Notes: generated by a model not told the origin, from the letters alone. Counted from the stretch's first letter, positions 16,411 through 24,265 are shown. The stretch is 64,000 nucleotides of DNA from Minwuia sp. (GCA_029213165.1 JARGNO010000012.1:24050-88049), one strand, 5' to 3'. Numbers and translations are program-made.

Positions 16411-17646
16411 TCAGCCTTTCACGCAAACCACCTGCTTAAGGGTATGAACGATCTCCACCAGGTCAGCCTGGGCCGCCATCACGGCCCCGATGGGCTTGTA
16501 GGCACTGGGCGTCTCGTCGATCACGCCTTCATCCTTGCGGCATTCGACACCGGCGGTATCAGCGACATGCTGCTCCAGCGTCACCAGTTCCTTCGCCTGC
16601 GTACGGCTCATCACGCGACCCGCCCCATGCGAACAACTGTCGAAACTGTGGGCATTGCCGAGGCCGCGCACGATGAAGCTCTTCGCCCCCATGGATCCGG
16701 GGATGATGCCCATGGTGCCCTTTGCCGCGCGCACTGCCCCCTTGCGGGTGACCAGCACGTTCTCGCCGAAATGGTTCTCCCGCGTCACATAGTTGTGGTG
16801 ACAGTCCACGGCTTCGCATTCGGCCTCGAACGGTCGCGCGATCATGGCACGCAGGGCGTCGAGCACATGGCTCATCATCACCCTGCGGTTCAGCGCCGCG
16901 AAATCCTGCGCCCAGGCAACCGCATCGACATAGTCGTCGAAATGGCTGGTTCCTTCCGGGAAGTAGGCAAGATCCTCGTCGGGCAGGTTGATGAACCAGG
17001 TGCGCATGTCCTGCCTGGCCAGTTCGATGAAGAACCGCCCGATAGCATTGCCGACGCCACGGCTTCCCGAATGCAGCATCACCCAGACACGGTCCTGCTG
17101 ATCGAGGCATAGCTCGATGAAGTGGTTCCCGGTACCGAGTGTTCCGAGGTGAACCAGATGATTGGCCTTCAGCAGACGCGGGAACTTCCCGCACAATGCG
17201 TCAAACCGTGGGTGCAGCCGCGCCCATGCGTCGACCACCGCGCGTGGCGGATCGCCCCATGCGCCCTTGTCCTGCGACCGGTTCAGGCCCCTTCCGCCGG
17301 ACCGGCCGTGCGGCACCGCCGCCTCGATGGCTGACCGGACTCCGGAGAGGTTGTCGGGCAGATCGCTCGCTGTCAGCGAGGTCCGTGCCGCCATCATGCC
17401 GCAGCCGATATCCACACCCACCGCCGCCGGAATCACAGCGCCTTTGGTTGGAATGACCGAACCCACAGTCGCGCCGATCCCCAGATGGACATCGGGCATC
17501 ACGGCTACATGACTGAAGATGAATGGCATCCGGGCCACCCTGGCGAGCTGGTCCCTGGCCTTTTCGTCGACCGTCACACCACGGGTCCACATCCTGATTG
17601 GCGAACCGCCTTCGACTTCCTGAATGTCGTGTGTCATTTCGGTCAT
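16411..17646 (-). CDS. rtcB: RNA-splicing ligase RtcB
   Basis: 411-aa GTP- and Mn-dependent ligase that joins 2',3'-cyclic-phosphate or 3'-phosphate RNA ends to 5'-OH ends. Key features: AGVDIGCGMMA-type metal site (GVDIGCGMMAARTSL near 80-95), HSGSRGVGN, CHHNYVTRENHFGE, and the guanylylated histidine in SCSHGAGRVMSR near residue 330. The start ATG has an excellent AGGAGGT site 4-5 nt upstream, just after the second Y-RNA-like element. It is transcribed in the order rsr, Y RNAs, rtcB, rtcA. Confidence 0.97.
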   Translation of the reverse strand: MTEMTHDIQEVEGGSPIRMWTRGVTVDEKARDQLARVARMPFIFSHVAVMPDVHLGIGATVGSVIPTKGAVIPAAVGVDIGCGMMAARTSLTASDLPDNLSGVRSAIEAAVPHGRSGGRGLNRSQDKGAWGDPPRAVVDAWARLHPRFDALCGKFPRLLKANHLVHLGTLGTGNHFIELCLDQQDRVWVMLHSGSRGVGNAIGRFFIELARQDMRTWFINLPDEDLAYFPEGTSHFDDYVDAVAWAQDFAALNRRVMMSHVLDALRAMIARPFEAECEAVDCHHNYVTRENHFGENVLVTRKGAVRAAKGTMGIIPGSMGAKSFIVRGLGNAHSFDSCSHGAGRVMSRTQAKELVTLEQHVADTAGVECRKDEGVIDETPSAYKPIGAVMAAQADLVEIVHTLKQVVCVKG

Positions 17647-17671
17647 TGCGACCTCCTCTACTCTTCATCAA

Positions 17672-17810
17672 GGGTCACGGCGACGAGACAATGGCTGGAC
17701 TTCCCGTCCTGCGGGTCGAGTTGCCGATGCGCATTTGCGTACCTGCAGAGTTTCGAACCGGCAGTCCGGCGATCAGCGTATGATGTAGTCCACGCCGGCA
17801 TTCGCCGTGA
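17672..17810 (-). ncRNA. Second Y-RNA-like element (YrlB-like), degenerate tRNA mimic
   Basis: A 139-nt element between the first Y RNA and rtcB. Its ends pair as TCACGGCG/CGCCGTGA (8 bp). It shares identical ends with the upstream element: a 14-nt 5' segment beginning TCACGGCGAATG and a 17-nt 3' segment TCTCGTCGCCGTGACCC. Inside the terminal stem comes a second helix, GGC(G)TGGACT/AGTCCAGCC, 9 bp with one bulged G. The internal domain retains GGTTCGAA at 17752-17759, and a 7-bp arm GGTACGC-AAAT-GCGCATC with one mismatch and one wobble at the acceptor position, but its T stem and D arm are poor. The hairpin CCCG-CAGGA-CGGG replaces the CCC-GAAA-GGG of the first copy. Likely a Ro/Rsr-binding RNA with a diverged tRNA-like domain. 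Confidence 0.7.
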
Positions 17811-17832
17811 TTGGCCATGATCGTGTGCTGAG

Positions 17833-17981
17833 GGGTCACGGCGACGAGAATTGGGAAAGACAACCCCTTTCGGGACAGTGCTCTGCCTGGCTGAGCTACC
17901 GCCGGTCACCCGGCGAGCGGGGTTCGAACCCGCGTCCTCTGTAATGCAAATGTAGTCCTTCCCGGGCATTCGCCGTGACCC
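17833..17981 (-). ncRNA. Y RNA (YrlA-like) with circularly permuted tRNA domain
   Basis: A 149-nt element 7 nt after the rsr stop. Stem I is an 11-bp perfect pairing, GGGTCACGGCG (17981-17971) with CGCCGTGACCC (17843-17833), and contains GGCGAATG, which matches the Ro-binding consensus of bacterial Y RNAs as I recall it. Stem II is GGGAAGGAC/GTCTTTCCC, 9 bp. The inner domain is a tRNA with rotated order: variable AGGAC, T arm GCGGG-TTCGAAC-CCCGC (17933-17917), 7-bp acceptor TCGCCGG/CCGGCGG closed by tetraloop GTGA (GNRA), then U8-A9, D arm GCTC-AGCCAGGCA-GAGC, then a 4-bp anticodon-stem remnant CTGT/ACAG. U8-A14, G15-C48, G18G19 and T54-A58 are all preserved. A CCC-GAAA-GGG hairpin follows. 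Confidence 0.88.
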
Positions 17982-17988
17982 GGCTCAG

Positions 17989-19548
17989 TCAGATATCCAC
18001 TTCGTTGATGATTTCGACCCAATCCCGGGATTTCCCGGCTGCGAAACGTGCCATCGCGTCGAAAACGGCGTCGGTGAAGCCACCGACATTCATGATGTCC
18101 TTGCGGTCCCTTGCCTGCGTCGATCCGTAGGGCTGGATGTCGATGCAGACCAGTTTCGCACCCGGGTTGCGGGCTTTCAGCCTGTTCCATTCCCGCATTG
18201 TCGCCGTGGCGTCGCCGTATGATCGGTCAGACGGAACATCGAACCATGACTGGTTGTCCGAGACGATGATGACCGTATCGACCTTCGCCCTCTGCCGGTT
18301 CAATCGTGCGAGCGGTGCGGAAACATTGGTTCCCCCGCCACCAAGCGACGCAAGTTTCGCGGCGTTCACTGCGACGCGGGCATCGGGGTCGAGAGTCATG
18401 TCAACGACACCGACCTCGAATGGCAGGACGCGGGTTTGCGGATTGCTCCGCAGCATTGCGGCCGCCACAAGCGCGGCGATGTCGATGCAGCGCACGACCG
18501 AGGTTGCCCCCTCACGATATCCCGTCACCGGACTGTGCATCGATGCCGAGACATCGGGACAGACGACGACATTGCCCTTCAGCCTCGGAACCTTCGCGAG
18601 CGAGCGTTCCAGAGCCTTCTCGAGCGCAGCCTGGACCGCCAGTGGAACGCTCTCCCCCACTTGCGAGAGGGCAGTCAGCAACTGGTAGGGGGCCGGGCGA
18701 ACCCGCGCCATTTCCCTTTCGTCCGCCAGACGGGCGGCAACCATTTCCGTCACGCCCCCGACACGAAACGCGCCATGCCGGGCGAGCGTGTTGAGGTTCA
18801 TCCGCAACGCCTGCCAGCCCATGCGGCTGGCCAGAACTGCCCATTGCTCCGCATCCAGTTCGAATGATGTCAGCCATTCGTACGGCACATTCGGCAGGGC
18901 GCGCGAGCGGTCGGCCTTCCAGGCTTCGAAATCCCTGATCTCGACCGGCAAGGCGGCGACATCGTAGGGCTTGCCGATCAGCCAGCCATAGAAAGCGCGC
19001 CGGCTGGCATCGGCGGGGGCCGGATGAACCATCTTCACGATGTCTGCCAGACTGGGGTTCCTGCCTGTCGCCGCCTGCGTGAGTTGACGGACTGACGCGG
19101 TCTTCAGCCACTCGCGCACCAGCCGCTTTGGTCGGGTGCCCAGCGACGTGCGTCCAGCCTGGCCGGAACGCATGATCTGCACGAAACTGCGAAGCATGCG
19201 TCCATTGTCGATCACACGCTTGAAGACGAGAACCGAGAGGTCCGGGTCCGATATCGTGAGCAAGGCGGTCAGCAGCGCCGGAATGTCCTTCATCGCACCG
19301 GACTGCCTGGCATGGATCGCGCATTTGGCGACCCATACGGCATCCACACCACGCGCGGCCTCGATCACATCGAAAAGCTGTGTCTGCGCGTCCGAATAAT
19401 AACCGTCCGACAGCGTGCCAGTGGCGGCAAGCTGCGCCAGTCTCGTCTCCGCACCAAGGGCATAGGCAATTCCATCGGCCTCATTCACGGTGTCGACCGT
19501 CGGCAGGAATGTTACCAACGGCGAGGAGAACAGGAATTTGTTGGCCAT
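17989..19548 (-). CDS. rsr: Ro60-like TROVE domain protein (Rsr)
   Basis: 519-aa bacterial orthologue of the Ro 60-kDa autoantigen. The TROVE HEAT-repeat ring spans about residues 10-340 (for example AVWVAKCAIHARQSGAMKDIPALL and GWQALRMNLNTLARHGAF). The von Willebrand A domain at about 345-519 has a complete MIDAS site: DVSAS, GGGTNV and VSDNQSW. Ro binds Y RNAs around its outside and misfolded or single-stranded RNA ends in its hole; bacterial Rsr also tethers PNPase. It is the first gene of the leftward operon, with GGAG 7 nt before its ATG, and is directly followed by two Y-RNA-like elements. It is divergent from rtcR. Confidence 0.96.
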   Translation of the reverse strand: MANKFLFSSPLVTFLPTVDTVNEADGIAYALGAETRLAQLAATGTLSDGYYSDAQTQLFDVIEAARGVDAVWVAKCAIHARQSGAMKDIPALLTALLTISDPDLSVLVFKRVIDNGRMLRSFVQIMRSGQAGRTSLGTRPKRLVREWLKTASVRQLTQAATGRNPSLADIVKMVHPAPADASRRAFYGWLIGKPYDVAALPVEIRDFEAWKADRSRALPNVPYEWLTSFELDAEQWAVLASRMGWQALRMNLNTLARHGAFRVGGVTEMVAARLADEREMARVRPAPYQLLTALSQVGESVPLAVQAALEKALERSLAKVPRLKGNVVVCPDVSASMHSPVTGYREGATSVVRCIDIAALVAAAMLRSNPQTRVLPFEVGVVDMTLDPDARVAVNAAKLASLGGGGTNVSAPLARLNRQRAKVDTVIIVSDNQSWFDVPSDRSYGDATATMREWNRLKARNPGAKLVCIDIQPYGSTQARDRKDIMNVGGFTDAVFDAMARFAAGKSRDWVEIINEVDI

Positions 19549-19657
19549 GGTCCGGCTCCATTCTTCGAACTGCTCCGGAGGCCTGGCGGCTGGCTCATTC
19601 CGGCCGCCTCTGCCCCGCTTCGCATCGGACAGTCGAGATGCCCGATGGTTCCGGTAT

Positions 19658-19673
19658 CGCAGGGGCCATGCCA
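19658..19673 (-). promoter_or_regulatory. Predicted sigma54 (-24/-12) promoter of the rsr-Y RNA-rtcBA operon
   Basis: On the minus strand TGGCATGGCCCCTGCG fits the -24/-12 pattern TGGCAC-N5-TTGCW with the invariant GG and GC and correct spacing. The start would fall near 19646, about 100 nt before the rsr ATG. RtcR, encoded divergently, is a sigma54 activator, which makes this the expected promoter type. Short inverted repeats upstream in the AT-rich tract (TAGAA-N8-TTCTA and AAATT-N9-AATTT, about 19720-19775) are candidate activator sites. Confidence 0.55.
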
Positions 19674-19777
19674 GTTTCTCCGGTAGGTCGCGACATGCCT
19701 GTAAATATTTGAAAAATAATAGAAGAATAGATTTCTACGGCATCGAAGTGAGAAAATTTCCCGTCAGAATTTATCCA

Positions 19778-19807
19778 TTGATATAATTTTAGATACGGTA
19801 GTATATT
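19778..19807 (+). promoter_or_regulatory. Predicted sigma70 promoter of rtcR
   Basis: In a strongly AT-rich tract, TTGATA (19778-19783) and TATATT (19802-19807) are 18 nt apart. The start would fall at or next to the rtcR ATG at 19815, and no Shine-Dalgarno sequence precedes that ATG, so the mRNA may be leaderless. A perfect TATAAT at 19782-19787 is an alternative -10 with a poor -35. Confidence 0.4.
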
Positions 19808-19814
19808 ATTTTCT

Positions 19815-21443
19815 ATGCGATCATTGACTGTCATCGGGTTTCTTGGTTCGACCCTGGATGCCGCCCGGTTCGATCCCTCGCGCTGGGACAAGTGGCGCCC
19901 GACGGTCAGCATCTGCATGCAGGAGGACCTGCGTGTGGATCGCTTTGTGCTGATCCACGGAAGCCAGCACCAGCGGCTTGCAGAGTTCGTGGCGCAGGAT
20001 ATCTGCGATGTCTCTCCCGAGACCGCGGTCTCTCCGCATATGATGGATTTCGACGACGCGTGGGACTTCGAGGAGGTCTACGGCAAGCTGCTGGATTTCG
20101 CGCGCGGGTATCCGTTCGACCCCGATGCGGAGGATTATCTGGTCCATATCACCACCGGAACGCATGTGGCCCAGATCTGCCTGTTCCTGTTGACTGAGGC
20201 CCGCTATCTGCCAGGCCGGCTGCTGCAGACACAGACGCAGAAGCGTGGTCCGCGATCCCTGGGCAAATGGGCTGTGATCGACCTGGATCTGTCACGCTAT
20301 GATTCAATTGCGACCCGCTTCGCGGAGGCAAGTGCGGAGAGCACGAGTTTCCTGAAGCGTGGAATCAATACCCGCAACCCGCATTTCAACCGGATGATCG
20401 AGGAGATCGAGCAGGTGGCCGTGCGCAGCCGCGCGCCGATCCTGCTGATGGGGCCGACAGGCGCGGGCAAGAGCCAACTGGCGCGCAAGGTCCACGAACT
20501 GAAGAAGTTGCGGCATCAGATCAACGGTCCGTTTGTCGAAGTGAACTGCGCGACGCTGAAGGGCGACAGCGCCATGTCGGCGTTGTTCGGTCACAGGAAA
20601 GGGGCCTTCACCGGGGCCGTGCAGGACCGCCCCGGCCTGCTCAGGGGCGCGGACAAGGGATTGCTTTTTCTGGACGAGATCGGAGAGCTTGGCCTCGACG
20701 AACAGGCGATGATCCTTCGTGCGATCGAAGAGGGGCGTTTCCTGCCTGTCGGCGCGGACAGCGAAGTGAAGAGCGAATTCCAGCTTCTCGCCGGGACCAA
20801 CCGAAATCTGATGAACGAGGTCGCCGCCGGGAACTTCCGCGACGACCTGTTCGCCCGTCTGAACCTCTGGACCTTCTTCCTGCCGGGTCTGGCGGAGCGA
20901 CGGGAGGATATTGCGCCGAACCTCGATTACGAACTGGAACGTTTCGCTGAGCGAGAGGGGACACGTGTGACCTTCAACAGGGAGGCCCGCGGGCGCTACC
21001 TGGCATTCGCGGAGAGTCCGTCAGCGCTGTGGAAAGGCAATTTCCGCGATCTGGCGGCCAGCGTGACACGCATGGCAACGCTCAGCCCGACGGGGCGCAT
21101 CGACAGGGCTGCTGTTGATCTCGAAGTGTCGCGCCTGACACGGCTCTGGTCGGGGCAGGAAGGCGGCGAAGCCTCTCACGGCAGTCTGCTCGGGGCTGAG
21201 ATGGCAGCGGAGATCGATCCCTTCGACCGGGTCCAACTCGACTACGTGCTTGAAACCTGTCGGCGCTGCCGCAGCCTGTCCGAAGCGGGGCGAACCCTCT
21301 TCGCGGTTTCCAGGAAGCAGCGAAAATCCACCAATGACGCCGACCGGCTGCGAAAGTATCTGGCCCGGTTCGGCATGAGCTGGGATGACGTCAGTGGGCC
21401 CGGCGCTCCCCTGCGCATGGGTCGAAATCCGGACGGCAACTGA
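19815..21443 (+). CDS. rtcR: RtcR, CARF-domain sigma54-dependent activator of RNA repair genes
   Basis: 542 aa, colinear with E. coli RtcR. The N-terminal CARF-type sensor (about 1-180) carries WDKWRPTVSICMQEDL and HITTGTHVAQICLFLL and is thought to sense RNA ends or cyclic-phosphate products. The AAA+ domain has Walker A GPTGAGKS, the sigma54-contacting GAFTGA loop, and Walker B LLFLDEIGE. The C-terminal helix-turn-helix ends in NDADRLRKYLARFGM. The ATG at 19815 matches the start of E. coli RtcR although no ribosome site is present. It should activate the divergent rsr operon when RNA damage is sensed; the N-terminal domain normally represses the ATPase. Confidence 0.96.
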   Translation: MRSLTVIGFLGSTLDAARFDPSRWDKWRPTVSICMQEDLRVDRFVLIHGSQHQRLAEFVAQDICDVSPETAVSPHMMDFDDAWDFEEVYGKLLDFARGYPFDPDAEDYLVHITTGTHVAQICLFLLTEARYLPGRLLQTQTQKRGPRSLGKWAVIDLDLSRYDSIATRFAEASAESTSFLKRGINTRNPHFNRMIEEIEQVAVRSRAPILLMGPTGAGKSQLARKVHELKKLRHQINGPFVEVNCATLKGDSAMSALFGHRKGAFTGAVQDRPGLLRGADKGLLFLDEIGELGLDEQAMILRAIEEGRFLPVGADSEVKSEFQLLAGTNRNLMNEVAAGNFRDDLFARLNLWTFFLPGLAERREDIAPNLDYELERFAEREGTRVTFNREARGRYLAFAESPSALWKGNFRDLAASVTRMATLSPTGRIDRAAVDLEVSRLTRLWSGQEGGEASHGSLLGAEMAAEIDPFDRVQLDYVLETCRRCRSLSEAGRTLFAVSRKQRKSTNDADRLRKYLARFGMSWDDVSGPGAPLRMGRNPDGN

Positions 21444-21483
21444 ATCCGGGATGACAGGGGGCTGCCGGGTTTCTCCGGTTGGC

Positions 21484-22203
21484 TCAGCGCGCCAGCGTTT
21501 CCGGACCGGCCATGCGTTCGGCGCGGAAGGCCAGCGAGTCGCGGTCCCAGATGTAGAGGCTCTTGCCCTTCTTCTTCACGATCTCTTCCTGCGCCAGTTG
21601 ACCGATGACGCGGGCCACGGTCTCGCGTGTGGTGGAGGCGCGGGCGGCAATGTTGCTCTGGGTCGGCATGGGATAGATCACCCATGATCCCGGCGTGACC
21701 GGATCCTCATCAGCCAGACGCAGCAGTTCGAGATAGACCCGCTGCACGGCACCCAGCGTCGAGAGGTCCATGATCCGCTCATCACAGGTGCGGATGATCT
21801 TGGCCAGCCGCTGCATCACCTGATGGGCGACACCGGGGTGGTTGGCGACATATTCCATGAAGGCATTGGGGGCGACGAGCGCCAGCACGCAACTGCCCAC
21901 GGCCACGGCGGAGGCCGAACGTGCCTGGCCGTCGATGGCGGCCAGTTCCCCGAAATATCCGCCCTGCCGGACCGTGGCATAGGCAATCTCCCGCCCCGAC
22001 GCGGAGTAGTTGACGATCTGCACCTGGCCTTCGGTGACGAAGAACACGTCACGTGAATCGTTGTTGCGATCCAGTATCTGCTCACCATTCTTGAACCTGC
22101 GCCAGGTGCAGCGTCGCTCAAGTGCGAGGATTTCTTCTTCCGGCAGTCCCTCAAGCAGTTCAACACCACTCAGGTTGCCCGGAACCTGTTGCTGTGCGGA
22201 CAT
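21484..22203 (-). CDS. Crp/Fnr family transcriptional regulator
   Basis: 239 aa. The cyclic-nucleotide-binding fold (about 20-145) includes GGYFGELAAIDGQARSASAVA, with the FGE and RSA residues that contact cyclic nucleotide phosphate in CRP. The C-terminal winged helix-turn-helix (MPTQSNIAARASTTRETVARVIGQL) is intact. No Fnr-type cysteine cluster is present, so cAMP or another cyclic nucleotide is the likely ligand; the class III cyclase at 11649 is a possible source. It is convergent with rtcR (41 nt apart), and there is no evidence that it controls the RNA-repair genes. Confidence 0.9.
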   Translation of the reverse strand: MSAQQQVPGNLSGVELLEGLPEEEILALERRCTWRRFKNGEQILDRNNDSRDVFFVTEGQVQIVNYSASGREIAYATVRQGGYFGELAAIDGQARSASAVAVGSCVLALVAPNAFMEYVANHPGVAHQVMQRLAKIIRTCDERIMDLSTLGAVQRVYLELLRLADEDPVTPGSWVIYPMPTQSNIAARASTTRETVARVIGQLAQEEIVKKKGKSLYIWDRDSLAFRAERMAGPETLAR

Positions 22204-22322
22204 TCGACCCTCTGACTTACCCCGTCGCAGGGTTCGGCATTTGCCGACCCCGTCATCCCATCATCGTGGCAGTATAACGAAACAGCGCAAGTTGTCCGCA
22301 ATCCTTTGCTGTGACGGTGGGC

Positions 22323-23081
22323 TCAGTCAGGCTTTCGCCGCAGGCGCTTGACGATCACGGGCAGGATCGAAAGAACAGCCAGCGCAACCAGTGCGATAAC
22401 GACATCTGTCGTGAGCACGGTGGATATATCCGGTTCCCCGCCGGTCGCCAGAACACTGTCCAGCCCCCGACCGACCTGCGCGAAGACGAATGTGCCGGGG
22501 ATGATCCCGATCAGCGTGGCGATGATGAAGGTATGGGTCGGCACGCCGAGGAATGCCGGCACCAGATTGACGACGAAGAACGGGAACAGCGGAACCAGCC
22601 GCAGGAACAGCAGGTAGTTGAAGGCATCCTTGCGGAATCCATCCTCCATCCGTTTCAGCGCCGGTCCGGCCTTCTTTCGCAGGCTGTCGCCCAGTGCCGT
22701 GCGGGCGGCGAGAAAGATGCCTGTGGCACCGACCGTGGCTCCCATGACCGCCCAGAGGGTGCCGAAGACATTGCCGAACAGGAAGCCGCCGGTCACTGTC
22801 AGCACCAGTCCGCCGGGCAGGGACAGCGCCACGGCGACCATGTAGATGGCGATATAGAGCAGCACCGCAACAACGGCGTTCTCGCTGACAAACACCTGAA
22901 GCGTATCGCGGTTGTCACGCAGTGTGTCGAAACTGATGAACCGCTGCAGGTCCAGCGCCAGGAACAGCCCCGTCGCCAGTACGATGACGGCGAGCGGCAT
23001 GAACCGCCGGACAACGGACTTCCTGGAGGTCGCTGCGGCCTCGGGTTCGTCATCGTCGGCGTGTTGATCGTTGTCCGCCAT
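22323..23081 (-). CDS. TVP38/TMEM64 family (VTT domain) membrane protein
   Basis: About 252 aa: a short acidic cytoplasmic start, one N-terminal span (FMPLAVIVLATGLFLAL), and the VTT/SNARE-associated domain with SLPGGLVLTVTGGFLFGNVFGTLWAVMGATVGATGIFLAAR, followed by re-entrant and spanning segments ending in FVFAQVGRGLDSV. This family is related to DedA and is implicated in lipid transport or membrane homeostasis. The ATG at 23081 (MADNDQ) is preferred over the upstream in-frame start at 23126, which lacks family sequence. Confidence 0.88.
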   Translation of the reverse strand: MADNDQHADDDEPEAAATSRKSVVRRFMPLAVIVLATGLFLALDLQRFISFDTLRDNRDTLQVFVSENAVVAVLLYIAIYMVAVALSLPGGLVLTVTGGFLFGNVFGTLWAVMGATVGATGIFLAARTALGDSLRKKAGPALKRMEDGFRKDAFNYLLFLRLVPLFPFFVVNLVPAFLGVPTHTFIIATLIGIIPGTFVFAQVGRGLDSVLATGGEPDISTVLTTDVVIALVALAVLSILPVIVKRLRRKPD

Positions 23082-23246
23082 CGGGTAGCCGCCTGCAGAG
23101 ATGTGCCTGTCACCGACATAGTGCACCGGCGATCACGTTGCGAACAAACTGGGCGTGATCGTGCCGTGCGTTTGCCTGCATTGTGGTTCCGCCCGATCTG
23201 CGCCAGACTTTGCCCCGGAACACGGCCAACATCCGGGGAGGGACCG

Positions 23247-24140
23247 ATGACCGTTCAGGAACTCGACACACTGATTGAACTGCTGACCAGCCGTCCGGCA
23301 CCGGAGAACCCGCCGCCGGCGGAGATGCGGGAGCGGTTCGAGAAGCTTGCGGCCTTCCTGCCGCTGCCCGAGGGCACGGCGGTGGAGACCGTTGACGCGG
23401 GCGGCGTCCCGTCCGAATGGGTGACGGCCAAGGGCGTTTCGGGTAACCGGACGATCCTGTACCTGCATGGTGGCGGCTATGTCATCGGTTCACTGAACAC
23501 CCACCGGACGCTGGCATCGAACATGTCGAAGGCGGCAGATGCGAAGGTGCTGGTGATCGACTATCGGCTGGCGCCGGAGCATCCGTTCCCGGCAGCCGTC
23601 GATGACGCCGTCGCGGCCTATGGCTGGCTGCTGGATCAGGGCATTCCGGCCGGCAATATCGCGGTATCGGGCGATTCCGCCGGTGGGGGACTGACTGTGG
23701 CTGCGCTGGTTGCGATCCGGGACAAGGGGCTGGCAATGCCGGCCTGTGCCGTGCCGGTCTCCCCCTGGGTGGATCTGGAAGGGACCGGCGAGACCATGGT
23801 GACGCTGCATGATGCCGATCCGATGGTGAAGCAGCCCGGTCTTGGCCGGATGGCAGACATGTATCTCGGTGGCGCCGACCCGAAGTCACCGCTGGCATCG
23901 CCGATGCATGCCGATCTGACCGGTCTGCCGCCCCTGCTCATCCAGGTGGGCACGCGTGAGACCCTGCTGGACGACTCGCGACGGCTGCACCGCAATGCGT
24001 TGGCCGCCGGTGTCACCTCCTCGCTGGAGGAAGCAGGCGGGATGATCCATGTCTGGCACCTGTTCGGCCCCATGCTGACAGAGGCGCGGGAGGCAATCGG
24101 ACGCGCTGGGGCCTTCATCAACGCGCACGCGGCGGGTTGA
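23247..24140 (+). CDS. Alpha/beta hydrolase, hormone-sensitive-lipase (HSL) type
   Basis: 297-aa esterase. The HSL oxyanion motif HGGGYVIGS lies near residue 73, the nucleophile elbow is GDSAGGG near 144, and the acid and base are in the C-terminal part (ETLLDDSRR and MIHVWHLF). These enzymes hydrolyse short- to medium-chain esters. The true start is the ATG at 23247, with a GGGGAGGG site 4 nt upstream; the open frame continues far upstream only as antisense to the TVP38 gene. It is monocistronic and divergent from the TVP38 gene. Confidence 0.9.
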   Translation: MTVQELDTLIELLTSRPAPENPPPAEMRERFEKLAAFLPLPEGTAVETVDAGGVPSEWVTAKGVSGNRTILYLHGGGYVIGSLNTHRTLASNMSKAADAKVLVIDYRLAPEHPFPAAVDDAVAAYGWLLDQGIPAGNIAVSGDSAGGGLTVAALVAIRDKGLAMPACAVPVSPWVDLEGTGETMVTLHDADPMVKQPGLGRMADMYLGGADPKSPLASPMHADLTGLPPLLIQVGTRETLLDDSRRLHRNALAAGVTSSLEEAGGMIHVWHLFGPMLTEAREAIGRAGAFINAHAAG

Positions 24141-24210
24141 GGCAGGGTGGAACGGTCGTGAACTCCATGACGCAGCGTCAGGGAAGGGCGGCGGGCCTTG
24201 AAATCCGCCG

Positions 24211-24239
24211 TTTTCATTCAACCTTCTACGACCTATAAG
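24211..24239 (+). promoter_or_regulatory. Predicted promoter of the DAHP synthase gene
   Basis: TTTTCA (24211-24216) and TATAAG (24234-24239) are 17 nt apart; the start would be near 24246. This coincides with the first base of the hairpin listed next, so the mRNA would begin with that stem. By-eye prediction. Confidence 0.4.
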
Positions 24240-24245
24240 GTGCGC

Positions 24246-24265
24246 TGCCCTGCGTATTCAGGGCA
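24246..24265 (+). promoter_or_regulatory. Leader hairpin before DAHP synthase
   Basis: TGCCCTG-CGTATT-CAGGGCA is a perfect 7-bp inverted repeat with a 6-nt loop, 28 nt before the start codon. It has no U-tract, so it is not a terminator. It may be an mRNA-stabilising 5' hairpin or an operator near the transcription start of this aromatic-pathway gene. Confidence 0.4.

Noticed and set aside
17875..17943. An ordinary tRNA gene in the rsr-rtcB gap
   Set aside because: T-arm and D-arm sequences are there but in reversed order with the acceptor closed by a tetraloop; it cannot be a normal chargeable tRNA.
17658..17969. 103-codon minus-strand frame in the rsr-rtcB gap
   Set aside because: It runs through both RNA elements and has no ribosome site or protein-like sequence.
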